Shown: one piece after another, positions 10,321 through 17,473 of the stretch
How positions within the stretch are numbered: position 1 is the stretch's first letter
Layout: each line of letters opens with the position of its first letter
NCBI GenBank assembly: GCA_003135415.1
Contig: PLBP01000041.1
Span: 1 to 44,811, forward strand
Length of the DNA: 44,811 bases
From: Hyphomicrobiales bacterium
GTDB lineage: Bacteria; Pseudomonadota; Alphaproteobacteria; Rhizobiales; Xanthobacteraceae
Reading direction: 5' to 3'
The notes under the pieces: generated by a model
Told to the model about the DNA's origin: nothing
What the model saw: only the letters and a program-made list of their open reading frames with translations
The model's database searches: none
Position numbers and translations under genes: made by a program

Positions 10321-11317
10321 GTAAGGCCTCCATCTCCATTTGGACTTGAAGATTGAGCGGCGAACTCGCTGGCATTGTTGCTGCAAAGTTTTCAAGTACG
10401 TCGATTAACTGCGACCAATCTTTATGGTCGCGCAGGAACGGAAGCACCTGGATATCGCACTGCTTATAGTACTGTGTGAGGCCACGCATAAGCTCATACT
10501 CATGAGCGAAATACCCTTGGAGCATGAAGTGCCTGGCCTGGACATCCTGACCTGGCGATATCATTCGCGACTTTTGAATGACGTATTCTAAGATTTCCAA
10601 ATCTTCCAAACCGTAACCTACAAACAAAACGGTTTTGGTTTGAAAGAGGTGGCTTAAGAAAGTAAGGGTGCGATTTTCCCGTTGGGGATCAGCATCAACC
10701 CGATCATTGGCGTATCGCGTAATGTAATTGCGAGTGGTGACCACCATCCCGGAAGGATCGGACAAAGATCCGTGAAGGTGAAATACGGAACTCGGTTGGT
10801 TCAGATTTGCTGGCGTGAATTCGTTCACATCATAAATTGCTTTGCGTCGAGACGGGGCGGCTGCTGTCGTATTTTGTTGTAAGACAGGTGGCGTTACGGC
10901 CAACTGTGTTTCGGGAATGTCGGTATCGAGCCACAAATCGTAATTTGTTGTGACGAAGGTTGTCCCGAGTTTTCCTAGACTACGATAGACTCGATTACCC
11001 GTATCGTTCTTCTCGTAACCACCTTTGGGATTAATGAGCTTCGCGTAATCAATCGTCAGACCGTGCTCGAATTCAAGGCCGCGAGCAATTGATAACTTCA
11101 CGCGTGGCGATAAGTGCTTGATTTGTGCGAGCTGCCCGTGACTGAATTTATTCGCGTCAATACAGGCCTTGAGCGCACCATCGGCAAGCTCGCCCCATGT
11201 TGGACAACCGGCGAGGACAGATAAGCCCGCGCCGACAAAGGGGATTAAGACCCCGCGTTGCGCGGCCTCTCGCAAACCTGAAGGGATTGCCGGTATGGGA
11301 AGAATTCCGTCGCTCAT
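10313..11317 (-). CDS. SIR2-like domain protein (putative NADase defence effector)
   Basis: A 334-residue protein of the SIR2-like (SIR2_2) class. Visible motifs are the nucleotide-binding FVGAGLS (residues 27-33), TTNYD with the expected catalytic Asn125, FHLHGS with the expected His182, and LFVGYGLED (231-239). In characterised defence proteins such as ThsA and DSR2, this fold degrades NAD+ on phage infection and halts growth. The same activity here is an inference from the conserved Asn and His. The zinc-binding cysteines of deacetylase sirtuins are not evident, favouring NADase over deacylase. The following gene starts within its last codons, so the pair forms one translational unit. The ATG at 11317 is supported by a normal N-terminus ahead of the GAG motif. 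Confidence 0.85.
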   Translation of the reverse strand: MSDGILPIPAIPSGLREAAQRGVLIPFVGAGLSVLAGCPTWGELADGALKACIDANKFSHGQLAQIKHLSPRVKLSIARGLEFEHGLTIDYAKLINPKGGYEKNDTGNRVYRSLGKLGTTFVTTNYDLWLDTDIPETQLAVTPPVLQQNTTAAAPSRRKAIYDVNEFTPANLNQPSSVFHLHGSLSDPSGMVVTTRNYITRYANDRVDADPQRENRTLTFLSHLFQTKTVLFVGYGLEDLEILEYVIQKSRMISPGQDVQARHFMLQGYFAHEYELMRGLTQYYKQCDIQVLPFLRDHKDWSQLIDVLENFAATMPASSPLNLQVQMEMEALLD

Positions 11318-11505
11318 GGTCAGATGAGAAAGAGCACTTTGAGGAAGCGCGGAAAGAATCGAACTGGGAACGCCATTCGTCGGAGTCCCTAAGGATTCAA
11401 AATAGATTCAATGGAGCGCGGTTCGGTGGGGTTCATGTTCTTCAGTTGTTCCTAAACTTCTGCAAACCATCTGCAAACCGGCGCCCCGCCAATGGAGCTA
11501 AGTAT

Positions 11506-11583
11506 TGGTCGGAGCGGAGGGATTTGAACCCTCGACCCCTAGTCCCCCAGACTAGTGCGCTAACCGGGCTGCGCCACGCTCCG
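11506..11583 (-). tRNA. tRNA-Pro (GGG anticodon)
   Basis: On the minus strand the seven-base acceptor arms CGGAGCG (from 11583) and CGCTCCG (ending 11510) pair fully. They are followed by discriminator A (11509) and an encoded CCA (11506-11508). The anticodon stem CTAGT/ACTAG encloses the loop CTGGGGG, giving anticodon GGG, and the T loop GTTCAAATC is standard. Its 3' end faces the SIR2 gene pair; tRNA 3' ends are common integration sites, but no integrase or duplicated 3' end was seen. Confidence 0.95.
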
Positions 11584-11712
11584 ACGGGCGCGACTATAGG
11601 TGCGCCTCCCGGTGAGGGCAACGCGCCTGCGGCGAAATTAGGCTTAATTCCAAGCCTTTGTAGAGCTTTAAGCTTTGGCTGATTAGCTTCGGTGGCATCA
11701 CGGGAACCGCCC

Positions 11713-12516
11713 ATGCCGATCGCCGCCGAGCTTGTAAGACTTCCTTCCGAATTACGCGCCGCTACACCGCGTGCGGTCACGCTCAAGGATGCCTTCGCGC
11801 CGCTCAACGTCGAGCACAACGAAGCCTGGGCGTGGGCGAATTACGAGCGCGTCGTGCGCCATCTGGCCGGGGCATCCGGCGCGAAAAAGCTGATCGAAAT
11901 CGGCGGCGGCCGCGACCCGTTGTTCGGGCGCGCGGCGCTCACCGAGCTTGGCGCCGAACTCACTGTCAACGACATTTCGCCCGTGGAACTCGCGGCACTG
12001 CCGAAAGGCTATCGCACCGCCTGCTTCGACATCGCGGGCGATCTCACGCCCGAGGAAATCGCGCGCGGCGGCTACGACCTCGCTTTTTCCCGCATGGTGT
12101 TCGAGCACGTCGCCGACGGGCAGCGCGCGTGGGAAAATCTATTCCGTTTGCTCGCGCCCGGCGGTATCGGGCTCGCCTTCGTGCCGACGCTCTATGCGTT
12201 TCCGTTCGTCGCGAACTGGCTTTTGCCCGACGATTTTGCCGCCCGCATCGTGAAATTACTCTACAAAAATCGTACCGATAACGAAGATCCTGTTTTTCCG
12301 GCGCGCTACAGCTGGACGGTGGCGAGCGAATCGAGGCTCGCGCCGATGCTCTCAAAAATCGGCTATCGCGACGCGATGGTCGTTCCGTTCTATGGCCACG
12401 GTTATTATCAACCGTTCCCGATCGTGCGCGACATCCACGCGAAATTCACCGAGATCGCACGCGCGCGAGATTGGCGCTTCTTCGCGAGCTACGCCTATAT
12501 CGCCGCGCAGAAGTAA
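11713..12516 (+). CDS. Class I SAM-dependent methyltransferase
   Basis: A 267-residue protein with the methyltransferase type 11 pattern: motif I-like LIEIGGGRDPLFG, an acidic post-I position, the FDIAGDL region, and LLAPGGIGLAFVPT after motif III. The substrate is not shown. Its place beside a polysaccharide locus makes a sugar or lipid-linked substrate plausible. The ATG at 11713 is chosen over the GTG at 11692 because GGGA stands a suitable distance upstream and the N-terminus then has ordinary length. It is transcribed convergently with the O-antigen ligase-like gene; palindromic repeats separate the two. Confidence 0.8.
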   Translation: MPIAAELVRLPSELRAATPRAVTLKDAFAPLNVEHNEAWAWANYERVVRHLAGASGAKKLIEIGGGRDPLFGRAALTELGAELTVNDISPVELAALPKGYRTACFDIAGDLTPEEIARGGYDLAFSRMVFEHVADGQRAWENLFRLLAPGGIGLAFVPTLYAFPFVANWLLPDDFAARIVKLLYKNRTDNEDPVFPARYSWTVASESRLAPMLSKIGYRDAMVVPFYGHGYYQPFPIVRDIHAKFTEIARARDWRFFASYAYIAAQK

Positions 12517-12528
12517 TTTTTTATTGTC

Positions 12529-12646
12529 ATGCCCGGGCTCGCAGCCAACTTTAGGCAGGCTGCGCAAGCTTGCCTGCCCGGGCATCCATGATGACCATTA
12601 GCATGCATTGACAGCGCGAATGGATTGCCGGGTCAAGCCCGGCAAT
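12529..12646. repeat. Composite palindromic intergenic repeat
   Basis: There are two hairpins. ATGCCCGGGC (12529-12538) pairs with GCCCGGGCAT (12576-12585) and contains a nested GGCAGGC/GCCTGCC stem. ATTGCCGGG (12624-12632) pairs with CCCGGCAAT (12638-12646). Such elements are common between genes in Hyphomicrobiales. Placed between two convergent genes, they may also end transcription from both sides, although no T-run follows. Confidence 0.75.
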
Positions 12647-12660
12647 GACGAAGAAAAAGA

Positions 12661-13923
12661 TTAAGCTCGACGAGGATGCACCAACCGAGCCGTCCGCTCG
12701 GCGTTGAGCGTCGCGATCACGAGCCCCCAGACGATTCCCATCAATAGATAATAGTGCCGCCAGTGGTCGGTATCGACCACGAAGCCCTCAAGGGCGACGC
12801 CAGTATAGGTGGCGAGTGCCGCGGCAAAGTAGGGCTGCCAGGGCGTGCGCTTGAGTACGTTAGCGTAACCGACAAAGAGCGTGAACAGGACGAGGATGGC
12901 GTAGGCAAACCCGCCGACCCAGCCGTAGGACGAAAACGCGTTCAGATAAACGTCGTGCGGATCCTGGTCGTAGTATTTATGGAATTGATACGGGCCCAAA
13001 CCGTTCGGCCGCTCCAACAGCACGGGAATACTATTCTGCTGCTGGGTAAAGCGGCCGCTATCGCCGGCGTCGTATTCCTGAATGAGGCTCGCGCGCTCCT
13101 TGAAGACGGCGCCGATCGTGCCGACGGATAGCATTCCCGTCAGGAGCACGCCGATGCTGATTGTGGTTAGCACGCTAAAGCTCGCAATCCGCGCGCGGAA
13201 ACGCGCGCTTGGGCTGGCGACGAACATCAGCGCGACCATCAACGCGGCGGAAAAGACGAAATGCGCCCAGGCGGCGCGCGAGAAGGTCAAGAGCAGCGCC
13301 ACGAGAATCGTCAGCGCGACCAAGACATGGCGTAGCTTCAAACCCTTGATCAGGAATCCCTGGATCAAAAACAGAATCGGAAGAACGAGATAGGGCCCGA
13401 ACACGTTGGGGTCCTTGAAGGTCGCCTTCGCGCGATTGTAGAGCGTGAAATTGTCCCACGCGCCCGGCACCAGGTTGAAATAGCCGATAATACCGACGAT
13501 CGCGGCGAGGAGCGCCGCGAGGATGTAGGCCGTGCGCATGATCTCGATCCGCCGCACGCTGTCATGGGCGAACAGGCAGGCGAAGACGACCGCGGTCATC
13601 GCCATATAGAAGGAAATCACCATGAAGGTCACGGCCTCGCGGTCGTAGATCACCGGCACGAGCGAGACGAGTCCGCTCACGTTCCAGATCAGAAGCAAGA
13701 AGACAAGCGGCAAGACCTTGCGGTCGACAGTGACGCCCGCGCCGAGGGCGCCCAGCATCAACAAGCCGACGAATACCTCATAGGGCGAGGGCTCGATAAA
13801 GACGAGAAAACTGCCGAGGATCGCGCCGAACAACAGGAGATGCAGAAGCCGGGTCGCAAGCGGGCGATAACCGGCTCGCCGTGTCGCCGGATATTCAGTG
13901 AAAAAATTCGAAGCCGCGTTCAA
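12661..13923 (-). CDS. O-antigen ligase / Wzy-like polysaccharide polymerase
   Basis: A 420-residue membrane protein with about ten to twelve hydrophobic segments. A large periplasmic loop (about residues 265-320) carries the family signature, here GLGPYQFHKYYDQDPHDVYL followed by a glycine-containing WVGG segment. This matches the Wzy_C family, which includes O-antigen ligases (WaaL) and polymerases (Wzy). The two activities cannot be told apart by sequence alone. In this locus a polymerase of an exopolysaccharide or capsule is more likely, because Wza- and Wzz-like genes are present. Its TTG start overlaps the TGA of the preceding sugar transferase gene by four bases (TTGA), so translation is probably coupled. 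Confidence 0.82.
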   Translation of the reverse strand: MNAASNFFTEYPATRRAGYRPLATRLLHLLLFGAILGSFLVFIEPSPYEVFVGLLMLGALGAGVTVDRKVLPLVFLLLIWNVSGLVSLVPVIYDREAVTFMVISFYMAMTAVVFACLFAHDSVRRIEIMRTAYILAALLAAIVGIIGYFNLVPGAWDNFTLYNRAKATFKDPNVFGPYLVLPILFLIQGFLIKGLKLRHVLVALTILVALLLTFSRAAWAHFVFSAALMVALMFVASPSARFRARIASFSVLTTISIGVLLTGMLSVGTIGAVFKERASLIQEYDAGDSGRFTQQQNSIPVLLERPNGLGPYQFHKYYDQDPHDVYLNAFSSYGWVGGFAYAILVLFTLFVGYANVLKRTPWQPYFAAALATYTGVALEGFVVDTDHWRHYYLLMGIVWGLVIATLNAERTARLVHPRRA

Positions 13924-15494
13924 TAGGCGTTCTCGCCGGAAAACAGCGCGAAGGGCGTGCGCGCGAGGATGTAACAGTCGAACAGCACCGACCAGTTTTC
14001 GATATAATAGAGGTCGTGCTCGACGCGGCGCTGGATTTTTTCGTTGGTGTCGGTCTCGCCGCGCCAGCCGTTGATCTGCGCCCAGCCGGTGATGCCGGGC
14101 TTGACGCGATGGCGCGCGAAATAGCCGTCGACGACCTCGTCATAGAGCTGGTTTTCGGCCTTGGCGTGAAGCGCGTGCGGCCGTGGGCCGACGAGCGAGA
14201 GGTCGCCCCTGATCGCGACGTTGATGAGCTGCGGCAACTCGTCGAGACTCATCTTGCGCAGGATCCGGCCCACGCGGGTCACGCGTGGGTCATCTTTGGT
14301 GACGAGTTGCGTCGCGTTGGCATCGGCTTGGTCGACATACATCGAGCGGAACTTGAATACCTCGATCAGCTCGTTATTGAAGCCGTAGCGCTTCTGGCGG
14401 AAAAAGACGGGTCCGCCGCTGTCGAGCTTGATCGCGATGGCGCAGAACGCCATCACCGGAATGGCTGCGATCAAGAGGAGCCAACCCACGACGCGGTCGA
14501 ACAGCCACTTCGCGACATAGTTCCAGTCGGCGATCGGGCGATCGAGCACGTCGAGCACCGGCACGTTGCCGATATAGGAATAGGCGCGAGGCCGGAAGCG
14601 GAGCTTGCTGGTGTGCGCGGCCAGCCGAATGTCGACCGGCAGCACCCAGAGCTTGCGCACCATCTGCAAGACGCGCTCCTCCGCCACGATGGGCAGGGAA
14701 ACGAGCAGGAGATCGATGCGGGTGCGGCGCGCGAATTCGACAAGATCGTCGACGGTGCCGAGCTTCGACTGTCCGGCGATGCTGGGCGGCGAGCGGTCGT
14801 CGCTGCGGTCGTCGAACACGCCGCGGATGACGAGGTCGGAATCGCGCTGCGCCTCGAGCGCGCGAATGAGCGATTCACCCGCACTGCCGCCGCCGACGAT
14901 CACGGTTCGGCGCACGAGCCTGCCCTCGCGCGTCCAGTGACGCACGAGCGCGGAGAGCAGAAACCGGCCGGCATAGAGAAACAGGAGCACGCTGCCGAAC
15001 CAGGTCGCGGCCCAAACGCGGGAGAAATCCCCCTCGGGCCGCGCGAAAAAGGCGAGTGTCGCCGCGGCCAGCATCACCATCGTCCAGATCAGGCCGACGC
15101 GGCTCAGCTGCTCGACACGCGTGCGCAGTGCCGCGATGCTGTAGAGATCGGAGAGTTGAAAGATCGTAACGGTCGCGATGGAGATGCCCGCGATCGCCAA
15201 GAAGTAGCGCCACGAGAAGGGCTCGTGCGGATGGACGTAGCTGTGAAAGATCGCGAGCCCGAGGCCAAGGATCGCGACGAATTCGTAGAGGCGGATCAGC
15301 CCGCCGAGAACCACGGCGGAGATCGCCGGCAGCACGGGTTCGGCCGCGACCATGCGTGCGAGCGCGCCAAGCTCGCGCGGCGTCGAGGTCGCGGGGATCG
15401 CGCTTGCCGCCGCCGGGCCGACGTCTCTGCGGCCGCTATCGGCGCGACGCGACCGCCGTCGGCGCGCAAGCTTGCTGGCATTTAATTCGATCAT
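13920..15494 (-). CDS. Undecaprenyl-phosphate glucose phosphotransferase (exopolysaccharide initiation)
   Basis: A 524-residue polyprenyl glycosylphosphotransferase of the WcaJ/ExoY/PssY type. It transfers a sugar phosphate from a nucleotide sugar to undecaprenyl phosphate, the first step of repeat-unit assembly on the inner membrane. The N-terminal half has four membrane segments and a CoA-binding-like region ([16 protein letters not shown]). The C-terminal catalytic domain (about 325-524) follows a further membrane helix and shows the family motifs [33 protein letters not shown] and [10 protein letters not shown]. The ATG at 15494 (start MIELNASKL) is preferred over the upstream TTG at 15548. 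It is co-directional with the Wza-like and GT4 genes and overlaps the polymerase gene. Confidence 0.9.
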   Translation of the reverse strand: MIELNASKLARRRRSRRADSGRRDVGPAAASAIPATSTPRELGALARMVAAEPVLPAISAVVLGGLIRLYEFVAILGLGLAIFHSYVHPHEPFSWRYFLAIAGISIATVTIFQLSDLYSIAALRTRVEQLSRVGLIWTMVMLAAATLAFFARPEGDFSRVWAATWFGSVLLFLYAGRFLLSALVRHWTREGRLVRRTVIVGGGSAGESLIRALEAQRDSDLVIRGVFDDRSDDRSPPSIAGQSKLGTVDDLVEFARRTRIDLLLVSLPIVAEERVLQMVRKLWVLPVDIRLAAHTSKLRFRPRAYSYIGNVPVLDVLDRPIADWNYVAKWLFDRVVGWLLLIAAIPVMAFCAIAIKLDSGGPVFFRQKRYGFNNELIEVFKFRSMYVDQADANATQLVTKDDPRVTRVGRILRKMSLDELPQLINVAIRGDLSLVGPRPHALHAKAENQLYDEVVDGYFARHRVKPGITGWAQINGWRGETDTNEKIQRRVEHDLYYIENWSVLFDCYILARTPFALFSGENAY

Positions 15495-15606
15495 CGGGCT
15501 TTGAAATCCCTGGCTGCCGGCGCCGATATAGGGCGCTGCGAGCGGCAATCTGAGGCCGTTCTCAGGAGGCTAGGGGGTATTTCTGTCGGAAGGTTTAATG
15601 AAAGCC

Positions 15607-16737
15607 TTAACCATGCAGAGGGGCCCGCGCCGCCAGGGCCTCCTGGTAGGCGGCCAGCACGCCATCGGTCATGGCGGCTACGCTAAATTGGCGGGCGACG
15701 CGCTCGTGCAGCCGTTTCGTGCGCATCGCGCCGTCTCCTTCCAGGGCCCGCAAGATCGCCTCGGCCAGCGCTGCCGGATCCTCCGGGGGTACCAACGCCA
15801 CCTCATCAGGGCCGAAAATTTCCGCGATGCCGCCGACCCGGGTCGCCACCATGGGCACGGAAGCGGCGGCGGCTTCCAGCACGATATAGGGCAGCGACTC
15901 GGCGCGGCTCGGCACCGCGAGCACGCGGCCGCGTTTGAAAGCCTCGCGGGCCAGTTTTGAACCGCCGAACTGAATGTGCGGCGAAAGCCCGCGCCGTTCG
16001 ATCTCCGCACGGTAAGCGCCCGCATCCGGCCCATCGCCGAACAGGATCGCGCTTTCGATCCGCTCTTCCGCGATGAGACGCGAGAGCGCCTCGATCAGGA
16101 CGTCGACGCCCTTGAGGCGGCGGAGCTCGCCCACAAACACGACATCCTCGGCGTCATCATCGGACGCGATCGGCACCAGCTCGTCGGGGCGCACGCCGTT
16201 GTGGACTACACGGGCGAGCGCGCGCGGCGCGCCGATTTTCTCGCGAAACGCGCGGAGGCCAAATTCACTTTCGAACAGAAAAAGATCGGTGCGGCGCGCG
16301 AGACGGCGCTCGAGATAGAGATAGAGGAGGCCAAGCGGGGAGGCCGCGGAGTAATGCAGGGTCCCGCCATGCGGCGTATAGACGCGAAGCGCGCCGGTAT
16401 CCGCGAGCCGCGCATAGGCGCCGCCCTTGGCGCCGTGGCCATGCACGATATCGGCCTTGCTCTCGCCCACGCTCGCCTTGACGAAACGAATGGCATTGAA
16501 ATCCGAAAATCCGAGATGGCGGCTCATCGGCACGCGGTGGATGCCGAGCTTCGCCGCAGGCGCGAGCCTTTGCAGCATGCGCTCTGACTCCGCCCCGCCG
16601 GTAGTGGACTCAAGCACCAAGCCGATCGCGTGGCCGCGCGCGGCTTGCGCTTCCGCGAGATCCGCGACGTGGCGGAACAGCCCGCCAACCGGGGCGCGCA
16701 GCACATGCAGGATGCGCAAGGGGCGGCCTGTACTCAT
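15607..16737 (-). CDS. Glycosyltransferase family 4 protein
   Basis: A 376-residue GT-B fold glycosyltransferase of the GT4 family. The N-terminus ILHVLRAPVGGLFRHVADL has the usual glycine-rich acceptor-side motif. The C-terminal half has the donor-site pattern with VFVGELRRLKGVDVLIEAL, LFGDGPDAGAYR and EAAAASVPMVATRVGGIAEI. It probably adds a sugar to the lipid-linked repeat unit made in this locus; donor and acceptor are unknown. The ATG at 16737 is chosen because the open frame upstream only mirrors the export gene. It follows that gene by 23 bases and is probably in the same operon. Confidence 0.88.
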   Translation of the reverse strand: MSTGRPLRILHVLRAPVGGLFRHVADLAEAQAARGHAIGLVLESTTGGAESERMLQRLAPAAKLGIHRVPMSRHLGFSDFNAIRFVKASVGESKADIVHGHGAKGGAYARLADTGALRVYTPHGGTLHYSAASPLGLLYLYLERRLARRTDLFLFESEFGLRAFREKIGAPRALARVVHNGVRPDELVPIASDDDAEDVVFVGELRRLKGVDVLIEALSRLIAEERIESAILFGDGPDAGAYRAEIERRGLSPHIQFGGSKLAREAFKRGRVLAVPSRAESLPYIVLEAAAASVPMVATRVGGIAEIFGPDEVALVPPEDPAALAEAILRALEGDGAMRTKRLHERVARQFSVAAMTDGVLAAYQEALAARAPLHG

Positions 16738-16760
16738 ATTCCCGTCAGAATTTGGCCTGC

Positions 16761-17315
16761 TCAGAGCCAGCGCTCCTCGACGGTGATCGTGTCGCCGGGA
16801 CGGAGCGGATATGAGAGGGGGACGAAGGCGTGGATCGTGCGGCCGTCGACGATGCGCGCAACGCTGGCGCCGGTCTTCAGCGCCCGCGGGCTGAAGCCGC
16901 CGGCGACCGCGACCGCGGATTCCACCGTCAGGCTGTTGACATAGGCGTATTGGCCGGCGGTCGTGACCTCGCCCAGGATGAAGAAGGGCCGGTAGCTCTC
17001 GACCTCGACGGCGACATGCGGCTCGCGGATATAGCCGCCCTTGAGACGCGTGACGATCAAGCCCGATAAATCGCTGGTGGTCTTGCCGCGCGCCTCCACG
17101 GCGCCGATCAGGGGCATGGTGATTTTGCCGGCGCTGTCGACCGCGTAGGAATTGGTCAAGCCGTCCTGACCGAACACCACGACGCGCAAGCGGTCGCCGG
17201 CATCGAGCGTGTATGGCGCCTCGAAGGCGGGATCGATTTTTTCGTTCGCCATCCGGCTCGCGCAAGAGCCAAGCATCAGCGCGAGGGCGGCGGCGAGAAC
17301 CGTTCGGACGAGCAT
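16761..17315 (-). CDS. Polysaccharide biosynthesis/export lipoprotein (Wza-like)
   Basis: A 184-residue outer-membrane export protein of the Poly_export/SLBB family. The signal peptide ends in the lipobox LGSC, with Cys18 as the lipidation site. The export motif begins at about residue 35 (YTLDAGDRLRVVVFGQDGL), followed by the GKITMPLIGAVEARGKT segment and one SLBB repeat (about 110-165) starting FFILGEVTTAGQY. It is shorter than E. coli Wza (about 380 residues) because it has fewer SLBB repeats and lacks the C-terminal helix, as in many alphaproteobacterial exopolysaccharide systems. It is first in the minus-strand operon and diverges from the Wzz/GumC gene. A ten-base palindrome GCTTGCAAGC (17324-17333) lies just upstream. 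Confidence 0.9.
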   Translation of the reverse strand: MLVRTVLAAALALMLGSCASRMANEKIDPAFEAPYTLDAGDRLRVVVFGQDGLTNSYAVDSAGKITMPLIGAVEARGKTTSDLSGLIVTRLKGGYIREPHVAVEVESYRPFFILGEVTTAGQYAYVNSLTVESAVAVAGGFSPRALKTGASVARIVDGRTIHAFVPLSYPLRPGDTITVEERWL

Positions 17316-17473
17316 GGGCGGCCGCTTGCAAGCGTGAATCGTTTGTTAATTCTTAGCGGCGGCATGGTTAACGAACCCTTCATCGAGCCACTCCCATGGG
17401 CACGAGTTAACCCGATGGCAACCCTAATGATTTCTTATGGCGCACGTTTCCGTTGAGTGGGAGTTCGCCGAGC

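Noticed and set aside
11340-11420. Possible second, decayed tRNA or attachment-site copy next to tRNA-Pro
   Set aside because: Only short stretches (such as GTCGGAG and a T-loop-like GTTCGATTC) match; the stems do not pair, so it is not a supported repeat of the tRNA end.
14016-15485. Long plus-strand open frame opposite the sugar phosphotransferase gene
   Set aside because: It is an antisense shadow of a GC-rich gene with arginine- and aspartate-heavy, low-complexity translation and no family features.
15594-15610. TTAA-TTAA pair resembling a CtrA binding site near the end of the GT4 gene
   Set aside because: The spacing is eight bases, not the required seven, and it lies at the end of a gene.
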